Source of the DNA: Candidatus Fibrimonadaceae bacterium | GTDB taxonomy: Bacteria > Fibrobacterota > Fibrobacteria > Fibrobacterales > Fibrobacteraceae | Assembly (NCBI GenBank): GCA_031286305.1 | Contig: JAITUM010000018.1 | Span: 1 to 35,703, forward strand | Reading direction: 5' to 3' | DNA: 35,703 nucleotides | Shown: piece after piece, positions 1-8,678 of the stretch | Layout: every line of letters starts with the position of its first letter | Position numbering within the stretch: position 1 is the stretch's first letter | Made by a program: the position numbers and the translations under genes | The notes under the pieces: model-generated | What the model saw: the letters and a program-made list of their open reading frames with translations, nothing else | What the model was told of the DNA's origin: nothing | Database searches by the model: none

Positions 1-30
1 GAAAAAACAGCGACGATGCGGACTATGTAG

Positions 31-52
31 GGGCGGCTCACCGTGGCCGCCC
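31..52. repeat. GC-rich hairpin near left edge
   Basis: GGGCGGC (31-37) and GCCGCCC (46-52) form a perfect 7-bp stem around an 8-nt loop, far more GC-rich than the flanking DNA. It lies just after an in-frame stop (28-30) that may end a gene beginning outside the window, so it could be that gene's transcript-end hairpin or a dispersed palindromic repeat. There is no T-run right after it, so a classical terminator is not supported. Confidence 0.4.
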
Positions 53-136
53 TGCGGTAATTGTTGCAAAAACAACGTTTTCTGCGAGAATTTGCACAAA
101 AATGAACACTGGAAATAAGGTGCGTTGACCCTGGGG

Positions 137-165
137 ACTCAGCGTATCGCTTGTCCCATGTCCCA
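137..165. repeat. Copy of the 29-bp dispersed repeat
   Basis: These 29 bases, beginning ACTCAGCGTATCGCTTGTCC, are identical to 12853-12881, which lies in a cluster of related units upstream of pilM. The repeat sits just before the gerW-like gene. It is open in that gene's frame, which makes a spurious N-terminal extension look possible. Confidence 0.8.
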
Positions 166-187
166 TAAATTTTACTACGTTACACAC

Positions 188-541
188 ATGTCAGTAGAAT
201 CCATTGCAGAGACGCTTTTAGAGAAGCTAAAGACCATAGCTCAAATTGAAACCGTTATTGGCGAGCCAATACAGTCAGGTGAATCGACAATTGTTCCTGT
301 TAGCCGAATATCCATGGGAATGGGTATGGTTGGGCATACCAATAAGGGCAGCACTGCATCTAGCGGTGGCGGTCTTCGCATAGACCCTGTGGCGTTCCTT
401 GTGCTAAAAGGCGATGATGTCAAAGTTTTGCCGATTGAGAAAGCTCAATCCGCATTTTCAAAACTTGCCGATTTAACACCAGACGTGATAAACCTTCTGT
501 TAAAGAATCTCCCAAGCAAATCCGAAAAAGCCGCTGATTAG
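188..541 (+). CDS. GerW/YtfJ family protein
   Basis: The 117-residue product matches the GerW (YtfJ) family. It has an N-terminal amphipathic helix (SIAETLLEKLKTI), a VIGEPIQSGESTIVPVSRI block, a glycine-rich stretch (SSGGGLRIDP) and PVAFLVLKGDDVKVLPIE. GerW is known as a spore-germination protein in Bacillus, but homologues of unknown function are widespread in non-sporulating bacteria, which is the likely case here. The ATG at 188 is preferred because upstream in-frame starts (TTG 125, ATG 158) lie in or before a dispersed 29-bp repeat. No good ribosome binding site precedes 188, so the start is uncertain. It is convergent with xseB, only 31 bp apart. Confidence 0.75.
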   Translation: MSVESIAETLLEKLKTIAQIETVIGEPIQSGESTIVPVSRISMGMGMVGHTNKGSTASSGGGLRIDPVAFLVLKGDDVKVLPIEKAQSAFSKLADLTPDVINLLLKNLPSKSEKAAD

Positions 542-552
542 CTCTAATCGGC
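533..552. terminator. Possible bidirectional hairpin between convergent genes
   Basis: GCTGATTA (533-540) and TAATCGGC (545-552) form an 8-bp stem with one G-T wobble and a 4-nt loop. It overlaps the stop codon of the GerW-like gene and lies just past the 3' end of xseB. The placement suits shared transcription termination, but no T-run follows on either side, so this is tentative. Confidence 0.35.
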
Positions 553-572
553 AGTTGTCATGCTTCGTAACT

Positions 573-797
573 CTAAGAATTGCAAGGAGTTACAGTGTCA
601 TCATTTAAACAGCTCAACGCCTCTTGCACGCTTTTTTCTGTGTTTTTTAACACAAAACGGCAGGTTTTTATTAAATCGGTAGCTTCCTTAGCTAGCTCTG
701 CAAGCTCGTCTATGTCAACATTTGAACGGTCGATGTTCTCCAGAATCTCTTCCAGCCTTTTGATGGCTTCACTATATTTTTGGTTCGCTGAACTCAT
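573..797 (-). CDS. xseB: Exodeoxyribonuclease VII small subunit
   Basis: The 74-residue protein is helical and acidic. It matches XseB by its KYSEAIKRLEEILENIDRS N-terminus, the short loop and the ELAKEATDLIKTCRFVLKN second helix, at the family's usual length of 70-80 residues. XseB binds in several copies to XseA to form exonuclease VII, which degrades single-stranded DNA. The gene is preceded by AGGGGA about 5 nt before the ATG at 797. xseA, often adjacent, is not in the window. The hairpin at 842-862 lies in the upstream region. Confidence 0.85.
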   Translation of the reverse strand: MSSANQKYSEAIKRLEEILENIDRSNVDIDELAELAKEATDLIKTCRFVLKNTEKSVQEALSCLNDDTVTPCNS

Positions 798-841
798 AAA
801 GTCCCCTAAAATTATTCGAAAAATTAGAAAATCGAGGGTCT

Positions 842-865
842 AGAGCCTCCCATAGAGGCTCTTTT
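842..865 (+). terminator. Perfect 8-bp hairpin with short T-run
   Basis: AGAGCCTC (842-849), loop CCATA and GAGGCTCT (855-862) form a perfect 8-bp stem followed by TTT on the + strand, as in an intrinsic terminator. No + strand gene ends directly before it. It may stop transcription running antisense through xseB, or may sit in the 5' leader of xseB on the other strand. Confidence 0.45.
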
Positions 866-959
866 CTCCAAAAAAAGTGAAAAAAAGCATTTTTTTTTTA
901 AAAAAGTGCAACGTTTGTAAAAAAAAAATGTATTTTCATCAGAACCACCTGGAGTATTT
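866..959. promoter_or_regulatory. A/T-tract divergent control region
   Basis: This stretch between xseB (-) and the Hc1-like gene (+) is dominated by runs of A and T (for example A7, T10 and A10 blocks). These resemble UP elements or intrinsically bent DNA. No clear -10 box of the TATATT type found elsewhere in the window is visible. GGAG at 951-954 serves as ribosome binding site for the ATG at 960. Confidence 0.35.
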
Positions 960-1145
960 ATGGACATATTGCAAAATCTTGAGAATGAGTTGGAGTTGTT
1001 TAAGGATGACTTCGCCAAGTTCGAGCGCGGGAATAAAACCGCAGGGATCCGTGCGCGTAAGCACTTGCAGAACATTAAGCGAGCAGCTCAAGAGTTGCGG
1101 AATGTAATACAAAGTGTGAAAAAGGAAGAAGAGGGAAAGAAATGA
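960..1145 (+). CDS. Histone H1-like (Hc1-type) small protein
   Basis: The 61-residue, charged, helical protein resembles the N-terminal part of the Hc1 family, known from Chlamydia HctA and many free-living bacteria. It has an N-terminal helix (LENELELFKDDFAKFERG), the family-like turn GNKTAGIRARKH, then NIKRAAQELRNVI and a lysine-rich tail (KKEEEGKK). Hc1 proteins bind DNA non-specifically and compact the nucleoid. The long Lys/Ala tail of chlamydial Hc1 is absent, so any DNA binding would rest on the helical hairpin. GGAG lies 5 nt before the ATG. Its stop codon overlaps the start of the next gene by 4 bp (ATGA), so the two are probably translationally coupled. Confidence 0.6.
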   Translation: MDILQNLENELELFKDDFAKFERGNKTAGIRARKHLQNIKRAAQELRNVIQSVKKEEEGKK

Positions 1146-2512
1146 GAGCATTCATTATAGCAGTAGTAGCAGTATTTTTTGCAACATCGTTATCTTTTGC
1201 ACAAGGAACTGCTAGAGGTGGTGGTGGTGGTAGAATAGCTGCTAGGCAAGGTCCTAAAACCATTCGGGTTCCCCAAGATTATAAAACCATATCCGATGCG
1301 CTTGGAAACGCAGATGCCGGTGACACCGTTCTTGTTCGGCGTGGCGTTTATAACGAGAATATAACCCTTGTTATGGATGTAGTGCTCAAAGGCGAAGATC
1401 CCCTAACTACCATAATAGATGGTGGCCGCAGAGGGCCGACAGTCATGGGTGTAACTGAATCGGAGATTTCTCACTTCACAATCCGCAATGGTTTGGAAGG
1501 AATTCTTTGCGAAAATACTGGTGGTCTTTATATTCACAATAATATTGTACTGGATAACCATGCCACAGGTATAGCAGCATTTATTTCGCTACCTTCCATT
1601 GCCAATAACGTTGTTTATGGTAATCGCTGGAGTGGTATCCTAGCTTGGGGTGCTAAGTCTCTAGACTCCAAAATAGAGCATAATGTGGTGCTTCGCAACG
1701 GTTATTCCGGGCTTGCACTCAAAGGTCCTTCTAACGTTGTGGTGACCAACAATATCTTTATGGAGAACCATTATTACGGTGTTTATGCAGATCCGGCTTC
1801 CGGTCAAACTCGTATGGGTTTCAATAACATATATAAGAACTATTATCCTTTCAACCGCTTTATCAAAATTGACAGAACCAATGTTTCTTTGGAGCCTATG
1901 TTCCGCAGTCCATCTATCTTCAATCCCAATTTCTTTGTGCAGCCCAAATCTCCAATGGTTAGAAGAGGGCAAAGTCGCCGCGATATAGGTTTGATACAAG
2001 ACATTTCCGTGGTTCGTCCCCAGAAAGTGGTAGATGAAACAGGAATTGTAACTCATGTTCCTGTTCAGGAAGAGCCGGAACCGGAATTCATTCCCGAAGA
2101 AATAGAATTTGTTCCGGAACCAGAGCCGGAACCAGAGCCGGAAGCTCCGCCTCCACCTCCGCCGCCAAGAAGAGTGTTCGTGGTGGAAGGTGTTAATTTC
2201 GTTAGCGGAAAAGCGGATATTACGGATGAATCATTCGGCAATCTTATGGTAGTGGTGGAAACTATGCAAACCTATCCGGATGTCACATTCAAGGTAGTTG
2301 GGCATACGGACAATCAAGGTGGAAGAGATGCAAACCAAAGACTCTCCGAGGCTCGTGCGAAAGCCGTGGTAGATTTTTTGATTAGTCGCGGTATAAGTTC
2401 GGGGCGCTTCACTTTTGAAGGAAGAGGACCGGATCAACCTATTGCAACCAATAACACGGCTGCGGGCAGAGCAAAAAACCGCCGCATAGAGTTCCAGCGC
2501 ACGGATAACTAA
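1142..2512 (+). CDS. Beta-helix protein with C-terminal OmpA peptidoglycan-binding domain
   Basis: This 456-residue exported protein has four parts. Residues 1-20 are a signal peptide ending SLSFAQ. A Gly-rich linker follows. A right-handed parallel beta-helix of the NosD/DUF1565 type spans about 40-270 (VPQDYKTISDALGNADAGDT start, then repeated N-x-I/V turns such as IHNNIVLDNHATGI). An EPEPEP/PPPPPP hinge lies around 310-343, and an OmpA-C domain spans 345-456 (VNFVSGKADIT, VGHTDNQGGRDANQRLSEAR). OmpA-C domains bind diaminopimelate in peptidoglycan, here probably holding the beta-helix in the periplasm. It has no lipobox, so it is not a Pal-type lipoprotein. AAGAAGAGGGAAAG precedes the start. 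It leads the envelope cluster and ends 13 bp before the likely start of the next gene. Confidence 0.8.
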   Translation: MRAFIIAVVAVFFATSLSFAQGTARGGGGGRIAARQGPKTIRVPQDYKTISDALGNADAGDTVLVRRGVYNENITLVMDVVLKGEDPLTTIIDGGRRGPTVMGVTESEISHFTIRNGLEGILCENTGGLYIHNNIVLDNHATGIAAFISLPSIANNVVYGNRWSGILAWGAKSLDSKIEHNVVLRNGYSGLALKGPSNVVVTNNIFMENHYYGVYADPASGQTRMGFNNIYKNYYPFNRFIKIDRTNVSLEPMFRSPSIFNPNFFVQPKSPMVRRGQSRRDIGLIQDISVVRPQKVVDETGIVTHVPVQEEPEPEFIPEEIEFVPEPEPEPEPEAPPPPPPPRRVFVVEGVNFVSGKADITDESFGNLMVVVETMQTYPDVTFKVVGHTDNQGGRDANQRLSEARAKAVVDFLISRGISSGRFTFEGRGPDQPIATNNTAAGRAKNRRIEFQRTDN

Positions 2513-2525
2513 GGAGAAATTGAAA

Positions 2526-4781
2526 GTGAAACATTTACTACTGTCCATTGCGTTAGTGTTAAGTTTTGCAGGCTATGCGCTTGCACAATTGTCGCCATCT
2601 TATTCTCCAAACAAATATCAGCAAAATGATTGGTTTGGTGAGTTTGGCGGAACAACTTCCATGTATGTCAATCCTGCAGGCATAGCAGAAAACGACCAGC
2701 TGGAAGTTACAGGTGGTTTTTTCAGCACCATAAGCGGTGCGGCCATGCAAGAATACGGTTCCATTGTGTGGCCTTTGGATTATAATCACTCCTTTGGCTT
2801 CACCTTCTTTGAAAACGGAGCTTCGGTAGACAACAGTGCAAGAGGCTCTTACACGGAAAACGCCTACATACTTGGCTATGCTTACCGCGTGTTCCATTGG
2901 CTGGCTATAGGTACAAACCTGTCCATTTTGCAGGTGAACCAATTTAACCACAACAAGCATCTCTCCATGGGTGCGGATTTTGGTATTAGCTGGAATCCTG
3001 TAAGCAATTCAAAGTTTGGTCATGTGCAAGTGGGTGTTGCTATTCAAAACCTTTTGCAACCGGTTATTGCCAATGCAAGCGAAGAAGGCAACAGCAACTA
3101 TGGGTTTTTCCCTCCCATATTCGGAGGCAAGAGCGACGATGGTTATGCAATTCCGTCTAACTTGAATTTGTCCTTGTTCTATCGTGGCTTAAACCGCGCT
3201 TTAGAAATAAAGACTGAAGTTAGCATTATAGATATTTTCCACGATGAAGACGAAGGTGGCAATGGTAATATGATGGAGTTCGGCGTTTCTGCCACCTACT
3301 TTATAACCTCGCATCTTGGCGTTAAAGGTCGCTTGACCAAAGAGGGTTATCCTGTTATCGGTGCAACCGTAAATGTAAAAGATGTGAACTTGTTCCGCTA
3401 CCTCGGGTTGGATCTCGAAATGTCTCACGATGATTTGATTGAGAAAAAGAATCGTGGATTTTTGTGGAATGTTCGTGCAACGGCCCGCTTTGGCGATACC
3501 CGTGAAGAGAGCATTGGCGAAGCCAGATACCGCCGCTTGAAGATAGAGCCGGAAAACGATTACCGTGCCGCAATGCGTTTGTATTTGAACCGCGACTTTA
3601 TTGCTGCTTCTTATGCGTTTGGCAAGGTGCAAACAAAGTATCCCACATTCCACTTGGTTGACCAAGCAGCTTTCTACAAAGGCAAATCCTTTGAAAATAT
3701 GCGTATGCATTTGGCTGCACAAAGAGTTTATCAAGAGGCTATCAGAAAATATCCTCATTCCGACCAAATTCCAAAATACCATTTCCAGTTGATGAACATA
3801 GACTATAAAGAAGGTCGTTATGGCGATGCTATGACGAAATACCAATACATAGTTCAGCACTTCCCCAAGTCTGATGTAAAACCGGATGCGGATTATATTG
3901 CCGGTCAAATAAAGTTTGAGCAGGGTCAGAATAAAGAGGCTGTTGAGTTGCTATCTTCAATTTTACCCGGAAATGCCAATTATTTCTACGCTCGTTATAC
4001 AATGGGTATAGCATATAGCCGTGATTCGCGTTGGCAAGAGGCCAAAGGTGCCTTTAACGATATTTTGACTCAGCAGTCTTCTAACCAGTCCGAAAGAGAC
4101 TTGCAAGATGCTGCGAGAGTAAAACTCGGGCACATTTACTTTGCCGAACCGGATGGTTTGGCTGAGGCAGCACAGCTTTACGGTCAGGTGACCAACACAG
4201 CCTCTCCGTTCTACGAAGAAGCGGCTCTTGCGCTTGCATGGAGCTTCTTGAAGGTTCGCGACACAAGAAATGCTCGTCCCTTTACCACTTGGATAATAAG
4301 AAACCGTTCGGACTCTTACTTGATATCCGAAGCGCACCTTGTTGAAGGTTATTGCTTCTATATGGAAGGCGATTTGAACCGTGCTGAAGCCAGCTTGAAC
4401 AGAGCGATACAGCTCACGGAAAACCCGACCATTACAAAGGAACAGAGAGATAGCGCAAAAGTTAATTTTGACGGCATGAAGGAGAACTTTGATAGCGTTC
4501 AAGTTAGAGCTTTGGATTTGGCACGCCAGTTGCCGACTCCGAGAGTTGAACAGAGACGTGCTGCACTTCGTCCGGATTTTGAAAGAGCTAATCGTGAAAT
4601 TGAAACCTTTGCTGAATTCCAGCAGAGAGTTATTCAGAGCGATCGCTTTGAGGCAAGCAGGCAACGAGTTTTGGGTGATGCAAAGTTGACCAGTGCGGTT
4701 GTATCTTCGAAGAAGGCTACGCAACCTGGCGGTGGAGCGACTCCGGGCTTAGATGCATTGGGCGATTTGGATGATTTGTAA
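2526..4781 (+). CDS. PorV-like outer-membrane barrel fused to TPR repeats
   Basis: The 751-residue protein has a signal peptide (LLLSIALVLSFAGYALAQ). Residues about 20-330 resemble the PorV/PorQ (UPF0164) barrel family (TSMYVNPAGIAE, NHSFGFTFFENG, LAIGTNLSILQVN). From about 340-650 there are TPR units of the BamD/YbgF type (FAASYAFGKVQTKYPT-like helices, AQRVYQEAIRKYPHSDQIP, GDAMTKYQYIVQHFPKSDV). The tail is Gln/Ala-rich. GTG 2526 is preferred over the in-frame TTG 2520, because AAGGAG at 2511-2516 is 9 nt from the former and only 3 nt from the latter. A barrel joined to a periplasmic TPR scaffold would link the outer membrane to the neighbouring energised complex. The function is inferred. 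Confidence 0.7.
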   Translation: MKHLLLSIALVLSFAGYALAQLSPSYSPNKYQQNDWFGEFGGTTSMYVNPAGIAENDQLEVTGGFFSTISGAAMQEYGSIVWPLDYNHSFGFTFFENGASVDNSARGSYTENAYILGYAYRVFHWLAIGTNLSILQVNQFNHNKHLSMGADFGISWNPVSNSKFGHVQVGVAIQNLLQPVIANASEEGNSNYGFFPPIFGGKSDDGYAIPSNLNLSLFYRGLNRALEIKTEVSIIDIFHDEDEGGNGNMMEFGVSATYFITSHLGVKGRLTKEGYPVIGATVNVKDVNLFRYLGLDLEMSHDDLIEKKNRGFLWNVRATARFGDTREESIGEARYRRLKIEPENDYRAAMRLYLNRDFIAASYAFGKVQTKYPTFHLVDQAAFYKGKSFENMRMHLAAQRVYQEAIRKYPHSDQIPKYHFQLMNIDYKEGRYGDAMTKYQYIVQHFPKSDVKPDADYIAGQIKFEQGQNKEAVELLSSILPGNANYFYARYTMGIAYSRDSRWQEAKGAFNDILTQQSSNQSERDLQDAARVKLGHIYFAEPDGLAEAAQLYGQVTNTASPFYEEAALALAWSFLKVRDTRNARPFTTWIIRNRSDSYLISEAHLVEGYCFYMEGDLNRAEASLNRAIQLTENPTITKEQRDSAKVNFDGMKENFDSVQVRALDLARQLPTPRVEQRRAALRPDFERANREIETFAEFQQRVIQSDRFEASRQRVLGDAKLTSAVVSSKKATQPGGGATPGLDALGDLDDL

Positions 4782-4815
4782 CAGGGAGTAACCAGTTATT
4801 GTAGGAACAATGAGT

Positions 4816-7800
4816 ATGAATTTGAGACTTCTCTTTATTGGAACTTTAGCATTAGCTAGCGCAGCGTTTGCGCAAGCTGATAGCAGGGCGTGTAAAACGG
4901 AAACCGACAGGGCAAAAGCTCTTCACGAAAGATGCACGAAAATGGGCAGGAATGCTTCCGGTTACGCAAAGTGCGCTGAGGATTTTAGAAACCAAAGAGC
5001 CAGAGCTGAACAGGCTTGCCGTGCTAGTTCGGTTGCCAGTGTAAGCGATCTTGAATCTGCTGTTAAAAAATGGGAAGATCTTTCCAACACTAACAGGTGC
5101 CGCACAAACGATGCTAAAAGAAACAATAACTGCGCCACGATTTTGCAGCAATGGGGGCAGGAGCTGTTCAAACTGGGAGAGTTCAGATTCACCGAACAGC
5201 AGACCAAATTTGAAGAACTTGTGCAATTCTGTGCAGACCGCGATAACAACGTGCAAAGGTTCCCGCAGTGCGCCAAAATAAGCGACCCTCCGAAACCCAA
5301 TCACGATGCCGCTTTGCCGGTTTTCTTGGACTATGTTAAACACTTCCCCGATGGGTCAAGTGCACCGAACATGCTTTTCCAGGCTTCCTTTATTTTGGAA
5401 ACAAAAGGCGAGCATGATCGTGCTTTGCAACTTCGTCAGGAGTTGGTGAGAAAATATCCGAACCATACTTTGGCTCCGGGCGCATGGCTCCGTATAGGTG
5501 AGCATTATTATAGCAGAAACAGATGGGGAGATGCTATTAAAGCCTACGAAAGAATCACAAGTTACCCTGCAAATACACCTAGAGAAAGAAGAGAAGCTAC
5601 TTTAGCCATATATCACTTGGCTGAATCTTATTATAACCAGGCTGATTTTGAAGTTGCCGCACGGAAATTTTGGGAATACATAGACGGTGCGGACAAAGGC
5701 AGATTTGTGCCGGATTTGCGCGTTGAAGCTATGGACTTTATGGCAACGGCGTTTTCCGATTTGGACGATGGTATTAAAGTAGCCGATAAATTTATAAGAC
5801 CCAAAAAGCTTCCATATCAAGATTCTCTTTATTTCCGCATAGGAATGAAGGCTAAAGATCACGATCGCCATGATCAGGCAATTCAGGCTTTTGACTTTTT
5901 GCTACAGGCCAACCCAACTTATATAGACGCTCCTCTTGCTGATTTGGCAATGGTTGAAATCTATCTTTTGCAGCAAAAACCGGACAAAGCTCAAGACCAG
6001 CGTTTTTTGGTTATTAAACGTTATGACCGCAATTCGCCTTGGTACAGAAGAAACAGTGCCCACAAAGAAAGCGTGGCAAATGCAGAGCGTGCAATTCGCT
6101 TGGCAATGATGGATATTCCGGTTTATATGCACTTTACCGCTTCGGAATTGAATAAAAGAGGCGATACCGAAGGTGCGAAAAAGAAATATGCAGAAGCAGT
6201 TAAGGCTTATAATGATTTCTTGAATCGTTATAAAAACGAGCCGGACTGGAACGAGTACAGAGTTTATATGAACATGGCCGTTATCTATCATGAGCTTGGT
6301 CAGTTTGATAGAGAAGCTGCTGCGTTTAACTGGATTGTAGATGCTGATACCAGCCGCTATGGTCGCCGTCCGCAGAACCTTGGCGTTCTTATAACCAAAA
6401 GCGAGGCCGGTTATAATGCGGTGCTTGCAATGGACAGAGCTCGCGAACACGCTTTGAAAACCAAGGCCGGGGGCGACACTGTTAAAGCTTATAGCTTGCC
6501 GGAAACCAGAGCGTATTTTGCTCAGGTTGATAGGTACATGTCAAGGTTTGGCAAAGATACTGCTGCGCCGGATTTGGCATACAATGCCGCTATAGTTCAC
6601 TATCAGGCAAAACAATATAAAACAGCAATTGATGTGTTGCGTAAACTATCTGGAGACTTCCCAAGCCACAAGCACACTCTCCTGATTCGCCGCATGTTGG
6701 CGCAGTCTCTCTTAGAAGACGGTCAGTTAGACGAAGCTCAGAATGAGTTCGAGTGGCTGTTCACTCAATATACTGATAGAAGAGGTTTGGGTGTTAGAGA
6801 TTCCAATGCAGTTACTACAGCAAAAGAAATTGAAACTTCTATTGCGGCTGTGCTTTATCAAAAAGCAGAGAGAGCGGTTAAGAGCGGTCAGCATGTTCAA
6901 GGTGCAGATGCCTACGTAGCATTGGTTAAGCGTTTCCCCAGAGCTGAGTTTAGCGATAGAGCTTTGTTTGAAGCTGCAGCAGCTTACGAGCAAGGTGGTC
7001 AAAGCACAAAGGCAGCCGAAACTTGGATGCGTTTGCCCAGAGAATACGGCAAGTCTCCTTTGGCGGTTCGTTCCATTGTTCGTGCAGCCCTTGCTTACAA
7101 AAAAGACAAGAAATTCACAGAAGGCGCAAGAGCTTACCTCTTTATAGTTGATAACTATCCGCAAGATACCATGGCTATAAATGCGATTTTTGCCGCAGCG
7201 CAAACTTTTGACTCAATTCCGGCAAGAGACTCTGCCGCTATAAGAGCAAACAAAAGAATTGTTGCTCAAACCTATGAAATTGGTTTCAAAAAATTCCCCA
7301 ACCATGAGAAGACTCCCGGCTTGCTTTATAACGCTTGCTTGGCTTACGATGATGCTAGAGATACCAAAGAGGCTATTCGTTGCGCTCGCGACCTAATTAG
7401 AGCGTATCCAAAAAGCTCTTATGCTCTTGATGCCGCTTATAGCATACCTTTGGCATACGAGAATGCTAAAGATTGGCCAAACGCCATTAAGGAATACGAT
7501 TTCTTTGTTAAGAATTATTCAACCGACAAAGAAAAGTTAATCAACGCCTTTACCAAAATGGCACGTGCGCATATGGAGATGAAAGACACCGCTAGGGCAG
7601 CGGCTGCCTATAGGAATACCATTACCAACTATGACAGGTATGGTGTTCAGCTCGCTAATTCAGACCCTTCATTTGCAGCAGAGGCTTCCTTTATGCTGGG
7701 TGAATTTGAAAGAGTAACCATGGCTCCGCTTGTAATTAGAGGCAACGATAAAGCCAAGTTGGACATGGTTAAAAGGTTAATGACCATTCTGCAGTCTGCA

Positions 7801-8664
7801 ACCGCTCACTATTCAAAGTCAGCTACATACGCTTCTGAAAAATGGACTTTCCGTTCTAGAAACCGCATTGCCGAGCTGTTTGTTGCGGTTGCCGCAAAGG
7901 TTCGCGAACAGGAAATTGACGTTAGAGACAGAAGAGGCAATGTTGATAAAGAAAGGCTCTTTGTTGAAAGAATTCAGGTTGTTCAGCAGTTGCCTTCTTA
8001 TTACGAGCAGGCGCGTCCGCTGTTCCAGTCTAACATTGACCTTGCTCGTGAGCAAGGTTACTACAACCCTGATGTGGTGGCTGCCCAAGACGGTTACATT
8101 GAAATGTTCTACCGTGATTGCGAAAACTTCTATCAAGTGGGCAGGGCATTTGCCGAGGCTCCGTTGCCTGATAGCGCAGCTATGGTCAGGGAATACATGG
8201 AATTTGAGGGTATGGTTAGAGAAGATGCCGTGATGACCGTGGCAGAAGAACTTGAGCTTTACCGCGAAGAGCTAATGAACAAGAGTCAAACAGCCAAGCA
8301 GGGAGCTTTGCCCCGTTGCGCGAGTGGCATAAAGGCTGCCGCCCACTATGGCATCAAAAACAGATGGACGGATAGCTTATTTACCCTTGTTCGGACAATT
8401 GATTCGGAAAATGAGATTTTGTCAACGACCATAAAGGAATTTGACCCGAGCACTTTGTTCAGAGATGACCATTATAACAGAACAAAGGCTCGTTTAACGC
8501 AAATTGAAGGTTCCGCAGACCTTACGCCTCAAGAAAAGCTAACCACCTATAAGGAAATAGCCTCTGATGCCAAGACTCGGAACGCCAATTTGAGAAGAGA
8601 ATTGGAAAATTTGAGAAACCAGTGGAGAGCTAGACAGGCACCTCCGCCGGAGGATTCGCCATAA
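4816..8664 (+). CDS. Giant periplasmic TPR-repeat protein
   Basis: This is a 1282-residue exported solenoid. The signal peptide is LRLLFIGTLALASAAFAQA. A Cys-rich N-terminal 150 residues (eight Cys) may form disulfides. Many TPR-like helix pairs then run to about 1000, for example HDRALQLRQELVRKYPNHT, GDAIKAYERITSYP, YKTAIDVLRKLSGDFPSHK and AIKEYDFFVKNYSTD. A charged helical C-terminus ends NLRNQWRARQAPPPEDSP. ATG 4816 is chosen over ATG 4810 because AGGA at 4803-4806 is 9 nt away. Large TPR proteins such as GltD/GltE-type and AglT-type proteins accompany the TolQR-like motors of Myxococcus gliding complexes, and the gene order here suggests a similar scaffold role. This analogy is not proof of orthology. 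Confidence 0.7.
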   Translation: MNLRLLFIGTLALASAAFAQADSRACKTETDRAKALHERCTKMGRNASGYAKCAEDFRNQRARAEQACRASSVASVSDLESAVKKWEDLSNTNRCRTNDAKRNNNCATILQQWGQELFKLGEFRFTEQQTKFEELVQFCADRDNNVQRFPQCAKISDPPKPNHDAALPVFLDYVKHFPDGSSAPNMLFQASFILETKGEHDRALQLRQELVRKYPNHTLAPGAWLRIGEHYYSRNRWGDAIKAYERITSYPANTPRERREATLAIYHLAESYYNQADFEVAARKFWEYIDGADKGRFVPDLRVEAMDFMATAFSDLDDGIKVADKFIRPKKLPYQDSLYFRIGMKAKDHDRHDQAIQAFDFLLQANPTYIDAPLADLAMVEIYLLQQKPDKAQDQRFLVIKRYDRNSPWYRRNSAHKESVANAERAIRLAMMDIPVYMHFTASELNKRGDTEGAKKKYAEAVKAYNDFLNRYKNEPDWNEYRVYMNMAVIYHELGQFDREAAAFNWIVDADTSRYGRRPQNLGVLITKSEAGYNAVLAMDRAREHALKTKAGGDTVKAYSLPETRAYFAQVDRYMSRFGKDTAAPDLAYNAAIVHYQAKQYKTAIDVLRKLSGDFPSHKHTLLIRRMLAQSLLEDGQLDEAQNEFEWLFTQYTDRRGLGVRDSNAVTTAKEIETSIAAVLYQKAERAVKSGQHVQGADAYVALVKRFPRAEFSDRALFEAAAAYEQGGQSTKAAETWMRLPREYGKSPLAVRSIVRAALAYKKDKKFTEGARAYLFIVDNYPQDTMAINAIFAAAQTFDSIPARDSAAIRANKRIVAQTYEIGFKKFPNHEKTPGLLYNACLAYDDARDTKEAIRCARDLIRAYPKSSYALDAAYSIPLAYENAKDWPNAIKEYDFFVKNYSTDKEKLINAFTKMARAHMEMKDTARAAAAYRNTITNYDRYGVQLANSDPSFAAEASFMLGEFERVTMAPLVIRGNDKAKLDMVKRLMTILQSATAHYSKSATYASEKWTFRSRNRIAELFVAVAAKVREQEIDVRDRRGNVDKERLFVERIQVVQQLPSYYEQARPLFQSNIDLAREQGYYNPDVVAAQDGYIEMFYRDCENFYQVGRAFAEAPLPDSAAMVREYMEFEGMVREDAVMTVAEELELYREELMNKSQTAKQGALPRCASGIKAAAHYGIKNRWTDSLFTLVRTIDSENEILSTTIKEFDPSTLFRDDHYNRTKARLTQIEGSADLTPQEKLTTYKEIASDAKTRNANLRRELENLRNQWRARQAPPPEDSP

Positions 8665-8678
8665 AATTAAAAAAAATG

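Noticed and set aside
1-30. Possible C-terminal end of an upstream gene (frame 1, stop at 28-30)
   Set aside because: Only nine codons are visible, too few to support a gene call.
580-843. Plus-strand frame of 87 codons opposite xseB
   Set aside because: It is Ser-rich antisense to the recognisable XseB sequence and has no domain match.
824-1263. Minus-strand frames opposite the Hc1-like and OmpA-fusion genes
   Set aside because: Low-complexity Phe/Lys or Pro/Leu peptides arising from A/T runs and Gly codons on the other strand.
3201-4724. Long minus-strand open frames (235 and 253 codons) under the PorV-TPR gene
   Set aside because: They are antisense shadows of a clearly coding + strand gene. 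They have no signal peptide, domain or ribosome binding site, and their composition (Cys/His/Ile-rich) is typical of antisense reading.
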